NCBI GenBank assembly: GCA_012032575.1
Contig: JAAUSP010000247.1
Coordinates: forward strand, 1 to 10,297
Reading direction: 5' to 3'
DNA length: 10,297 bases
Source of the DNA: Anaerolineales bacterium
Lineage (GTDB): Bacteria; Chloroflexota; Anaerolineae; 4572-78; J111
The notes under the pieces are model-generated. The model saw only the letters and a program-made list of their open reading frames with translations. It searched no databases and had not been told where the DNA came from. Made by a program: the position numbers and the translations under genes. This document shows, piece by piece, positions 1 through 6,480 of the stretch. How positions within the stretch are numbered: position 1 is the first letter of the stretch; every line of letters starts with the position of its first letter.

Positions 1-445
1 AAAAAAACGAGGCACTGTGCAAAACCATCAAATCGTTGCTGGTAATCAGACCGAGCGGCTGGTCTTCGCTGGTGATGAGGAGATGATGGATGTGATGGCT
101 TAGCATCAACCGCACCGCCTCATAAATTGGCTCGGCGGCAGCCAGACTGATAATGGGTGAACTCATCACGGTTTGAATGGGTTGGGTGATGCTCCGGCCC
201 GCCGCCACCACCCGCTCGCGCAGGTCCCAATCGGTGACAATGCCGGTCGCTTGCCCAGCGGCGTCGGGGATGACGGCCGCGCTGACTTGAGCGGCGCTCA
301 TGCGCTGAGCCGCTTCTTGAATAGAGTCGGTTGCTAAAAGTGTCACCAGAGGAGCGCGAACCAGATCACGCACGCAGCCGGTCAGGAACAGGGTTGGCTG
401 TGTCTCTTTTTCTTCGGATAGCGGCGCGGTTATTTCATCAGACAT
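1..445 (-). CDS. CBS-domain-pair protein, N-terminal 148 residues (runs off left edge)
   Basis: The leftward frame opens with ATG at 445-443 (MSDEITAPL) and stays open to the window edge. An in-frame TAA lies only a few codons upstream, so this start is well fixed and no N-terminal domain is missing. After a short acidic leader there are two CBS motifs: residues about 24-82 (CVRDLVRAPLVTL, then GIVTDWDLRERV) and about 88-146 (VMSSPIISL, then GLITSNDLMVLHSASFF). CBS pairs bind adenine nucleotides and regulate an attached domain or partner. The wording around the second motif resembles proteins in which a CBS pair precedes a DUF294/PII-uridylyltransferase-like nucleotidyltransferase, but the cyclic-nucleotide domain often found before the CBS pair is absent. 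What follows is outside the window, so the DUF294 idea is only an inference. The gene diverges from the SDR gene across about 200 bp. Confidence 0.8.
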   Translation of the reverse strand, partial: MSDEITAPLSEEKETQPTLFLTGCVRDLVRAPLVTLLATDSIQEAAQRMSAAQVSAAVIPDAAGQATGIVTDWDLRERVVAAGRSITQPIQTVMSSPIISLAAAEPIYEAVRLMLSHHIHHLLITSEDQPLGLITSNDLMVLHSASFF

Positions 446-550
446 ATCATATCTCGGCCTGTCTTATTCTAGCATTGTTGCCGGGGCTTGTCTAGCCCTG
501 TAAATTTGTGGAAGTCAACCAAGTTCAGGCTAGTCTTGTGAAAAAGGTTG

Positions 551-559
551 TGGTATACT
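551..559 (+). promoter_or_regulatory. Candidate extended -10 promoter for the SDR-tal-pgi block
   Basis: TATACT at 554-559 is preceded by TG at 551-552, giving the extended -10 form TGnTATACT. No good -35 is present at 16-18 bp (best is TAGTCT at 531-536, three matches), as is tolerated for extended -10 promoters. Predicted transcripts would begin near 566 and carry a leader of about 85 nt containing the repeat at 571-627. This is prediction by pattern only. Confidence 0.4.
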
Positions 560-570
560 GTGGCAGGTTA

Positions 571-627
571 CAAGGTAGCAAGGTAGCAGGGTTGCAAAAA
601 TGCCCTGTCTACCGTCTACTGTCTACT
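571..627. repeat. Short tandem repeats forming a palindrome in the SDR leader
   Basis: Three 8-bp units lie head to tail at 571-594 (CAAGGTAG, CAAGGTAG, CAGGGTTG). Three 7-bp units follow at 607-627 (GTCTACC, GTCTACT, GTCTACT). The two arrays are partly complementary: GGTAGCAGGG at 582-591 can pair with CCCTGTCTACC at 603-613 with one bulged base. The transcript leader could therefore fold into a hairpin ending about 20 nt before the ribosome binding site of the SDR gene. The look is that of a dispersed intergenic palindrome rather than a gene-specific element. Confidence 0.6.
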
Positions 628-649
628 GATTTATAAGGGGGCTAAAATT

Positions 650-1360
650 GTGAGCATTGAAAATAAAGTGACCATTATCAGCGGGGCCAGCGGTGGCTTG
701 GGGGGAACGGTCAGCCGCGCCTTTTATGAGGCCGGGGCCACGCTGGTGCTGCTGGGTTCGCAGTTGGCCGGGGTGCAGGAATTGGCCGCCAGTCTCGGTT
801 CGTCGGAGCGAATCTTGCCCCTGGCGGCTAATCTGACCGACCCGGCGGGCGGTGAGGAAATTGTTCAGGCGACCCTGGCTCGATTTGGCCGGGTGGATAT
901 TCTGCTCAACCTGGCCGGTGGGTTCAGCGGCGGCAAGCCGGTGAGCGACAGCACCGACGACGACCTGAACAAGATGCTCGATATTAACCTGCGCACAGCC
1001 TATAATCTCAGCCGGGCGGCGGTCAAACCGATGCTGGCCCAAAAGGGGGGACGAATTATTAATGTCGGTTCGCGGGATGCGTTGCATGGCCGGCCCAAAT
1101 ACAGCGCCTATGCCATCAGCAAAGCCGCCGTCCTCCGCCTGACCGAGTCCATGGCCGCCGAGGTGCAGGATTACGGTATCACCGTCAACGCTATTCTCCC
1201 TGGAACTATTGATACGGAAGCCAATCGTAAAAATATCCCCGATGCCGATTTCAGCAAATGGGTCAAACCCGCCGAAATCGCCGCCACCCTGCTTTTTCTT
1301 TCCGGCGACGGCGCAGCAGCGATTAATGGGGCGGCGATACCGTTGTATGGCAGATCATAA
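650..1360 (+). CDS. Short-chain dehydrogenase/reductase (classical SDR, FabG-like)
   Basis: This 236-residue protein is the usual length for a classical SDR, a cytosolic NAD(P)-dependent oxidoreductase with a Rossmann fold. The cofactor glycine motif is SGASGGLG (residues 11-18), the acidic D64 lies in NLTD, and the NNAG-type motif reads NLAG (87-90). The catalytic set is N113, S141 (NVGSRDAL), Y154 and K158 (YAISK), so all four residues are present. The LPGTIDTE segment (183-190) is the usual post-active-site loop. Translation probably begins at GTG 650, with AAGGGG at 635-640 upstream. The substrate cannot be read from the sequence. It is 32 bp ahead of the transaldolase gene and probably co-transcribed, which hints at a sugar or polyol substrate but does not show it. 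A role as 3-oxoacyl-ACP reductase is the main alternative. Confidence 0.88.
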   Translation: MSIENKVTIISGASGGLGGTVSRAFYEAGATLVLLGSQLAGVQELAASLGSSERILPLAANLTDPAGGEEIVQATLARFGRVDILLNLAGGFSGGKPVSDSTDDDLNKMLDINLRTAYNLSRAAVKPMLAQKGGRIINVGSRDALHGRPKYSAYAISKAAVLRLTESMAAEVQDYGITVNAILPGTIDTEANRKNIPDADFSKWVKPAEIAATLLFLSGDGAAAINGAAIPLYGRS

Positions 1361-1392
1361 TTTCTTAAATTTTATTTTAGAGGAGTTTTACA

Positions 1393-2556
1393 ATGTCCGA
1401 AAGTCCATTAAAAAAAATATCTGATTTAGGCCAGTCGCTCTGGTATGATAACATTGAACGCAGCATGGTGACGGAAGGTAAATTGGCCCAACTCATTGCC
1501 GAGGATTACATTGTGGGCGTTACCTCCAATCCCACCATTTTTCAAAAAGCCATCAGCGGCAGCAATCTTTATGATGCTCAAATTCAAGAGGTCGTGACCC
1601 ACAATCCGACCATTTCGCCCAAAGATTTGTTCGAGGCGCTGGCGATTCAGGATATTCAGGGCGCGGCCGATATTTTGCAGCCCGTTTACGAGCGCACCAA
1701 CGGGGCTGACGGCTATATCAGCCTGGAAGTTTCGCCGGCCTTGGCCAACGACACCGACGGCACCATTGCCGAAGCCAAACGTCTCTTTGAGGCCGTCAGC
1801 CGCCCCAATTTGATGATAAAAATTCCGGCCACCCCGGCCGGCCTCCCCGCCATCACCGAGGTGATCGGTTCCGGGATCAATGTCAATGTGACCATGATGT
1901 TCTCGCTGCAAAATTACATTGATGTAGCCAACGCCTACATCGCTGGGCTGGAAAAACTCGATACGACCGGCAGCGACCTGACGATGGTGGCTTCGGTGGC
2001 TTCGTTTTTTGTCAGCCGGGTGGACACTCTGCTGGACAAGCTGCTGGAAGAGACCGGTCAGCCGGAGGCCAAAGCGTTGCAAGGCAAAATGGCGATTGCC
2101 AATGCCAAAGTCGCTTATAAAGCCTTCAAAGAAATTTTTGGCAGCGAGCGCTTCCAGAAATTGGCCGAAAAAGGGGCGCAGGCGCAGCGCGTCCTGTGGG
2201 CCAGCACCAGCACCAAAAATCCCGCTTATCGTGACGTGATTTACGCCGAGGAATTGATCGGCGCTCAAACGGTAGATACCGCTCCCCCGGCGACCATCGA
2301 AGCTCTGAAGGATCACGGCCAGATTCGCTCCAGCCTGGCAGAAGGGCTAGACGAGGCTCAGGGCATGCTGGACCGTCTCAAAGAGTTTAATATTGATTAC
2401 GATGCGGCCATGGACAAGTTGCAACTGGATGGGGTCGAAGCCTTTGCCAAATCCTTTGTGGATTTGCTCAACACCCTCGAAGCCAAGCGCGAGGCCATTG
2501 TCTCGCGCCAGGTCAGCCCGGTGACGTTGGGGTTAGGCGGGTATCAGGGGCAGTAG
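1393..2556 (+). CDS. tal: Transaldolase (possibly the N-terminal half of a split Tal-Pgi fusion)
   Basis: This protein transfers a dihydroxyacetone unit between sugar phosphates (sedoheptulose 7-phosphate plus glyceraldehyde 3-phosphate to erythrose 4-phosphate plus fructose 6-phosphate) in the non-oxidative pentose phosphate pathway. Visible family marks are SLWYDN (15-20), VTSNPTIF (43-50), LEVSP (111-115), the Schiff-base lysine K143 in MIKIPAT, NVTMMFS (165-171) and LWASTSTKNP (268-277). At 387 residues it belongs to the long transaldolase type. The start is supported by AGGAG at 1381-1385, seven bases before ATG. The C-terminal stretch SPVTLGLGGYQ (375-385) looks like the linker that leads into Pgi in bifunctional Tal-Pgi proteins. 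The stop TAG is followed after two bases by the GTG of pgi. Adding one G in the G4 run at 2547-2550 would join the two frames. Confidence 0.93.
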   Translation: MSESPLKKISDLGQSLWYDNIERSMVTEGKLAQLIAEDYIVGVTSNPTIFQKAISGSNLYDAQIQEVVTHNPTISPKDLFEALAIQDIQGAADILQPVYERTNGADGYISLEVSPALANDTDGTIAEAKRLFEAVSRPNLMIKIPATPAGLPAITEVIGSGINVNVTMMFSLQNYIDVANAYIAGLEKLDTTGSDLTMVASVASFFVSRVDTLLDKLLEETGQPEAKALQGKMAIANAKVAYKAFKEIFGSERFQKLAEKGAQAQRVLWASTSTKNPAYRDVIYAEELIGAQTVDTAPPATIEALKDHGQIRSSLAEGLDEAQGMLDRLKEFNIDYDAAMDKLQLDGVEAFAKSFVDLLNTLEAKREAIVSRQVSPVTLGLGGYQGQ

Positions 2557-2558
2557 AC

Positions 2559-4198
2559 GTGCGGCTGAAAGCCTGGGATGCGGCCAAAGTAGCCCAGCGC
2601 CTTTGGGACAAAGATGGCACGGTCTGGGTAGCCGACCCGGACAAGGCCGCCAAAACTCCAGAGTTGACCAATCGCCTGGGTTGGCTGACCATCGGTCAGA
2701 CGATGCTGGCCGAGGCCGACAACCTGGCCGCTTTTGCCGCCGAAATCAGAGGTGCGGGCTTTCAACAGGTGGTGCTGTTGGGCATGGGCGGCAGCAGCCT
2801 GGCCCCCGAAGTTTTTATGCGGACGTTTGGCGCTTCCGCCGAGGGTCTCCCCCTGACCGTCCTCGACAGCACCAATCCGATCCAGGTGGCCGAAGTGGCG
2901 GCGGGCCTAACCGACCCGGCCAAAACGCTGTTCGTGGTGTCCAGTAAATCGGGCGGCACCATCGAAACCCTCTCGGCCTTCAAATATTTTATCACCTCGT
3001 GGGCCAGAGCAAAGACAACCCCGGCGAAAATTTTGTGGCCCTGACGGACCCCGGCTCCGGCCTGCAAAAGCTGGCCGAGGAAAAGAAATTCCGCCGCATT
3101 TTCCCCACCCCGCCCGACGTGGGCGGGCGCTACTCGGCCCTGACCTTTTTCGGGCTGGTTCCGGCGGCCCTGGTGGGAGTTAATGTGCCCAAGCTGCTCC
3201 GCCGGGCCAACAGCATGGCCGACGCCTGCCGCAACAGCGCCCTCAACAACCCCGGTTTACAGCTTGGGGCCATTCTGGGCGAGTTGGCCCTGGTTGGTCG
3301 GGATAAAATAACCCTTTTTGCCTCCCCCAAAATCGCCGCCTTTGGCGTCTGGGCCGAGCAGTTGATCGCCGAGAGCACCGGCAAACTGGGCGTTGGAATT
3401 CTGCCCGTGGCCGATGAGTCCATTGGCGAACCGGCCGTCTACGGCCATGACCGCGTGTTTGCTTATCTGCGGCTGACCGGCGACAACAACGTGGAGATGG
3501 ATGGCAAGGTCAGCGTGTTGGAGGCCGCCGGTCATCCGGTGATTACCATCCACATGGACGAGTTGGAGGATATAGGCCAGGAATTCTTCCGCTGGGAAGT
3601 GGCGACGGTTGCCGCCGGGTCGGTCCTGAAAATTAACCCCTTCGACCAGCCCAACGTCGAATTAGCCAAGATCAAAGCCCGCGAACTCATGGCCGAGTTT
3701 GATAAAAGCGGCTCACTGCCCACGACCCTGCCCACGCTGGATTACGACGATATTGACGTGTACGGGCCGGCCATGGGCGAGACCGTGACCGAAGCCCTGC
3801 GAGCGTTTTTAACCCATTTCCGTCCCGGCGATTACATCGCCATTATGGCCTATTTACCCATGCGGGCTGATATTGACGCGGCGCTGGATCAACTGCGCCT
3901 GCGTCTGCGGGATGGGTTGCAGGCCGCCACGACGGTGGGCTACGGCCCACGATTCCTGCACTCGACCGGGCAGTTGCACAAAGGTGACGGCAACAAGGGC
4001 TTGTTCATCCAGATTACCCACACCCCGGCCGCAGATGTCGAAATTCCCGGCGAGAAATATACGTTCGCCCTGCTGCACGCTGCCCAGGCCCAGGGCGACT
4101 ACAACGCCTTGCACGAAAATAATCGCCGCCTCATCCGCTTCCACATCGAGGCGGGGCAAGACCTGCCGGGGGCGATTCGCCGCCTTATCCCGGCTTAA
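2559..4198 (+). CDS. pgi: Glucose-6-phosphate isomerase, reading frame broken once near 2987-2990
   Basis: The enzyme interconverts glucose 6-phosphate and fructose 6-phosphate. It is encoded here in two overlapping frames. The first (2559-3044) carries RLGWLTIGQTM, the glycine motif LGMGGSSLAPEV and the SIS sugar-phosphate loop SSKSGGTIET, then leaves the family pattern after FKYF. The second frame resumes at once with YHLVGQ and GENFVALTDPGS, then GRYSALTFFGLVP, FRWEVATVAAG and the active-site motif HSTGQLHKGDGNKG near 3960-3993, ending at 4198. One extra T in the T4 run at 2987-2990 gives a continuous protein of about 546 residues, the normal Pgi size. No other damage is seen, so a sequencing indel or a very recent mutation is likelier than an old pseudogene. 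Start GTG 2559 is two bases after the tal stop, so translation would be coupled if the split is real. A weak AGGGG precedes it. Confidence 0.88.
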
Positions 4199-4212
4199 GT
4201 CACTCTAAAACT

Positions 4213-4260
4213 CTCTGTGCTCTGTGACAGGAATTGAACCACAGAGGCACAGAGACACAG
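4213..4260. repeat. CACAGAG-type imperfect palindrome between pgi and the hydrolase gene
   Basis: CTCTGTGCTCTGTG at 4213-4226 is the reverse complement of CACAGAGGCACAGAG at 4240-4254 apart from one bulged base. The right arm continues as a further CACAG unit to 4260. The loop is about 13 nt (ACAGGAATTGAAC). There is no T-run after the stem, so it is not a standard intrinsic terminator, although the RNA could form a strong hairpin. CACAGAGRCACAGAG-type repeats are familiar from memory in several environmental bacterial genomes. Confidence 0.65.
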
Positions 4261-4287
4261 AGGAAATGATAGGATAGGTATCCCAAA

Positions 4288-5160
4288 ATGAGTCATGACA
4301 TGACCTGCTACTCCATCAACGGCCAGTCCATCTACGTGCGCGAGGAAGGCAAGCCGGAGCATCCGGTGGCCTTGCTGATCCACGGGTGGTCCAGTTCATG
4401 GTACGCCATGTCGCCGCTGGTACCCCTGTTGAGTCATAAACGGCTACGCTGTCTGGCTGTTGATTTGCCCGGCTATGGCCTGTCACCGCCGGGGCCAGAA
4501 CGGGCCACCATTGCCGGTTACGCCGACCTGCTGGCCGGCCTGATCCAGACCGTCAGCGACGGCCCGGTGGTGCTGGTCGGTCATTCGATGGGGGGCATGA
4601 TCAGCCTGACTCTGGCCCTGCGCCATCCTGACCTGGTGGAACGTATGGTGCTGCTGTGCCCGACCATCAGCGGCCGGCTGTCGCTGTTTATCAATCTGTT
4701 TATTTCGCCCGTGACTATTCTGGAGCGATTTTTTTTGACCGGCAAGATTGTCTCGCTGCTCGAGCCGCAAATGTTGGGCGTCACCGACCGGCTCATGCGC
4801 CCGGCCTCTATCGCCGCCCGCACCGGCATTACCGAGGCCGATTATCAGCGCATTCGGGCCGATGCCCGCCGTCCGGGCCAGGGCCGGGTGCGAGCCGAAT
4901 GTTTTTGGGCCATGCGCGAAGGCGACCTGCGCGGCAAACTGGGCCAGATCGAAGCCCCCTCGCTGGTGATTTGGGGCATGGAAGATAACACCGTTCCCCT
5001 CAGCGATGCCAGCATTCTGGCCGACGAGTGGCCCGATGCCGACCTGCGCATTGTGCCCAAAGCCAGCCATTGGCCTCAATTTGAAACCCCCGAACTGACT
5101 CAACGTTATATCACTGCCTTTTTAGGCAAACCCCTCAAACTGCTCAAAGTTCAATTTTAG
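4288..5160 (+). CDS. Alpha/beta-hydrolase fold protein
   Basis: This 290-residue protein has the complete alpha/beta-hydrolase signature. The oxyanion strand is HGW (32-34), the nucleophile elbow is GHSMGG with S100, the acid is probably D233 in WGMEDNTVP, and the histidine is H261 in ASHWPQFETP. The cap region (about 125-215) contains a hydrophobic stretch (LSLFINLFISPVTILERFF, 131-149) that could contact a lipid or membrane. No signal peptide is present, so it is probably cytosolic. The substrate is unknown; esterase, haloalkane-dehalogenase-like and C-C hydrolase relatives all share these motifs. ATG 4288 is preceded by AGGATAGG at 4271-4278, at good spacing. It follows pgi in the same direction, with the CACAGAG palindrome between them, and may be read from the same transcript or from an unseen promoter. 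Confidence 0.88.
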   Translation: MSHDMTCYSINGQSIYVREEGKPEHPVALLIHGWSSSWYAMSPLVPLLSHKRLRCLAVDLPGYGLSPPGPERATIAGYADLLAGLIQTVSDGPVVLVGHSMGGMISLTLALRHPDLVERMVLLCPTISGRLSLFINLFISPVTILERFFLTGKIVSLLEPQMLGVTDRLMRPASIAARTGITEADYQRIRADARRPGQGRVRAECFWAMREGDLRGKLGQIEAPSLVIWGMEDNTVPLSDASILADEWPDADLRIVPKASHWPQFETPELTQRYITAFLGKPLKLLKVQF

Positions 5161-5197
5161 CCTGACCAGGAAACCCCGATTATAAAGGAATTACCTG

Positions 5198-5305
5198 ACT
5201 GCTCAGCCCTCATGTCATTTCGAGGCCATAGGCCGAGAAATCTCTATCACGCTGCACCGGCCTCAAAGATTTCTCCCTTCGGTCGAAATGACATGGCTGA
5301 GTAGT
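5198..5305. repeat. Palindromic intergenic element of about 108 bp with TGTCATTTCGA ends
   Basis: The left arm (5198-5245) and right arm (5267-5305) are imperfect reverse complements. ACTGCTCAGCC with ATGTCATTTCGA on the left matches TCGAAATGACAT with GGCTGAGTAGT on the right. An inner pair AGAAATCT (about 5236-5243) and AGATTTCT (5267-5274) also matches. Each arm has a different insert (CCATAGGC against CCTTCGG) next to this inner pair. It contains no open reading frame. The form is that of a small non-autonomous palindromic repeat (MITE- or REP-like); similar ATTTCGACCGAAGGGAGAAATCT-type repeats are known from memory in environmental genomes. It lies after the hydrolase stop and before the slipin promoter, so its RNA could act as a 3' hairpin for the hydrolase. 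Confidence 0.7.
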
Positions 5306-5339
5306 TACGGAAATACTATGGTTTTTTATCTTCCTGGGC

Positions 5340-5345
5340 TATAAT
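5340..5345 (+). promoter_or_regulatory. Candidate -10 element for the slipin gene
   Basis: A perfect TATAAT lies 58 bases before the slipin start codon. No convincing -35 box is seen 16-18 bp upstream (TATGGT or CTATGG there), so the call rests on the -10 match and on position, just after the palindromic element and before a clear ribosome binding site (AAAGGAG at 5389-5395). Confidence 0.35.
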
Positions 5346-5402
5346 TAATAGCAGTAGGTTAAAGTCCATTGGTTGCTTGATTAGTCCAAAAGGAGATATT
5401 TC

Positions 5403-6158
5403 ATGGAACGCATCTTAGCTTTAGTCCCATGTTTGGGATTTATTGGAATTATTCTGCTGTTCCTGGTTTATTCGTCCGTAAGGGTCGTACAGGAGTACGA
5501 ACGCGGGGTAATTTTTCGCCTGGGGCGATTTGTCGGCGCGAAGGGGCCGGGCCTGTTTTTTATCGTCCCCTTTATTGATCGGATGGTTAAGGTTGATTTG
5601 CGCACGATCACCCTTGATGTTCCGGCGCAGGAAGGCATTTCGCGTGATAATGTGACGCTCAAGGTAAATGCCGTAGTTTATTTTCGGGTGATTGATCCGG
5701 GCAGAGCTATTATTCAGGTTGAAGATTACCGTCGCGCTACCTGGCTGATTGCCCAGACGACGCTGCGTAATGTCATCGGCCAGAGCGAATTGGATGAACT
5801 CCTGGCCCACCGGGAGAAAGTCAACCAGGAGCTGCAACGAATTATTGATGAACAAACCGAACCCTGGGGTATAAAGGTTTCTGTAGTTGAAGTTAAAGAC
5901 GTAGAACTGCCCCAGACGATGCAGCGAGCTATGGCCAAACAAGCCGAGGCTGAACGCGAAAAGCGAGCCAAGATTATCCATGCCGAAGGTGAGTTTGAGG
6001 CTTCCAAGCAGTTGGCCGGTGCCGCCGAAGTCATCGGCAGCCAACCGGCCACGTTGCAGTTGCGGTATTTGCAAACCCTCACCGAAATTGCCGTCGAGAA
6101 AAACTCAACCATCATTTCCCTGTGCCTGTTGATATGTTCTCTGCTTTCAGTGATTTGA
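5403..6158 (+). CDS. Slipin/stomatin-like band-7 (SPFH) membrane protein, C-terminus frameshifted
   Basis: SPFH proteins form membrane-anchored oligomeric scaffolds. Residues 4-25 are one hydrophobic segment ([19 protein letters not shown]), followed by the slipin hallmarks [87 protein letters not shown] and the helical [20 protein letters not shown] followed by HAEGE. The match continues to [19 protein letters not shown] and then breaks: the read frame ends in [13 protein letters not shown]. One extra T at 6115-6117 would restore [20 protein letters not shown] and end at the TAG 6191-6193, giving 263 residues. AAAGGAG at 5389-5395 supports ATG 5403. The usual NfeD-type partner is not adjacent. 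Family assignment is firm; the cellular role is not known from the sequence. Confidence 0.92.
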   Translation: MERILALVPCLGFIGIILLFLVYSSVRVVQEYERGVIFRLGRFVGAKGPGLFFIVPFIDRMVKVDLRTITLDVPAQEGISRDNVTLKVNAVVYFRVIDPGRAIIQVEDYRRATWLIAQTTLRNVIGQSELDELLAHREKVNQELQRIIDEQTEPWGIKVSVVEVKDVELPQTMQRAMAKQAEAEREKRAKIIHAEGEFEASKQLAGAAEVIGSQPATLQLRYLQTLTEIAVEKNSTIISLCLLICSLLSVI

Positions 6159-6258
6159 TGCGTGCCAATGCCGCGGATGCCCAGAACAAATAGATCAAAG
6201 CCAGGGCCATAAATAAAAAAGGGCTTGGATTTTTAAAATAGGCCACTTGATGGATAAT

Positions 6259-6314
6259 GGTGATACGTGATGCGTGATACGTGACTTTTCACACATCACG
6301 TATCACGCATCACC
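6259..6314. repeat. GTGATACGTGATGCG palindrome with a perfect 17-bp stem
   Basis: The 17 bases at 6268-6284 (TGATGCGTGATACGTGA) are the exact reverse complement of 6296-6312, with an 11-nt loop. The left arm begins with an additional copy of the unit, since TGATACGTGA occurs at 6261-6270 and again at 6275-6284. There is no T-run after the stem. It lies in the 3' untranslated region of the slipin gene. Its internal 7-bp periodicity is the same design as the repeat at 571-627, though the sequence differs. Confidence 0.75.
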
Positions 6315-6329
6315 CGCCAAACTGTATCT

Positions 6330-6379
6330 CTGTGGCCGAAACGAAAATCATCGCCTGAAAAGGGCGATACCTGCCACAG
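6330..6379 (+). other. Candidate antiterminator-like RNA fold upstream of the terminator
   Basis: CTGTGGC (6330-6336) pairs perfectly with GCCACAG (6373-6379). Inside it, ATCGCC (6350-6355) pairs perfectly with GGCGAT (6363-6368). The inner stem uses the same bases as the 5' arm of the intrinsic terminator at 6358-6400, so the two folds are mutually exclusive, as in attenuators and riboswitches. I recognise no known riboswitch class. Function is speculative; chance pairing in a GC-rich stretch is possible. Confidence 0.3.
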
Positions 6380-6400
6380 CCGGGTATTGCCCTTTTTTTT
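6358..6400 (+). terminator. Intrinsic terminator after the slipin gene
   Basis: AAAAGGGCGATACC (6358-6371) pairs with GGTATTGCCCTTTT (6383-6396) over 14 positions with one G-T wobble. The loop is 11 nt and a run of eight T follows from 6393 to 6400. This is a strong rho-independent terminator pattern. It isolates the slipin transcript from the LysM gene, which has its own promoter downstream. Confidence 0.85.
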
Positions 6401-6418
6401 ATTTAAATTATGATTATG

Positions 6419-6447
6419 TTGAATTGATTAATCTTCTATGGTATAAT
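6419..6447 (+). promoter_or_regulatory. Sigma-A-type promoter for the LysM/DUF4015 gene
   Basis: TTGAAT at 6419-6424 and a perfect TATAAT at 6442-6447 are separated by 17 bp. TG at 6439-6440 adds the extended -10 feature. Transcription should begin near 6454, about 27 nt before the ATG. A TGAGG Shine-Dalgarno-like sequence lies at 6469-6473. It sits directly after the terminator of the previous gene. Confidence 0.7.
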
Positions 6448-6480
6448 TAGCCTGACCTTTTTAGAGAATGAGGCAGCCTG

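Noticed and set aside
571..627. CRISPR array
   Set aside because: Units of 7-8 bp are contiguous, without spacers, and there is no cas gene in the window.
1426..2316. Long minus-strand open frame (296 codons) opposite transaldolase
   Set aside because: It is a shadow of the clearly coding tal frame; no recognisable motifs and no ribosome binding site.
2985..2995. Programmed -1 frameshift in pgi
   Set aside because: No X XXY YYZ heptamer in the right phase and no obvious downstream stimulatory hairpin; a one-base homopolymer indel is simpler.
4483..5103. Minus-strand open frame opposite the alpha/beta hydrolase
   Set aside because: Codon-bias shadow of a gene with complete catalytic motifs on the other strand.
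5421..6074. Minus-strand open frame opposite the slipin gene
   Set aside because: No family resemblance; the plus strand encodes a canonical slipin over the same bases.
6330..6400. Cyclic-di-GMP (GEMM) or cobalamin riboswitch
   Set aside because: Short stretches such as CAGCCGGGT and GATACCTGCC resemble parts of these classes, but their conserved cores and lengths are missing.
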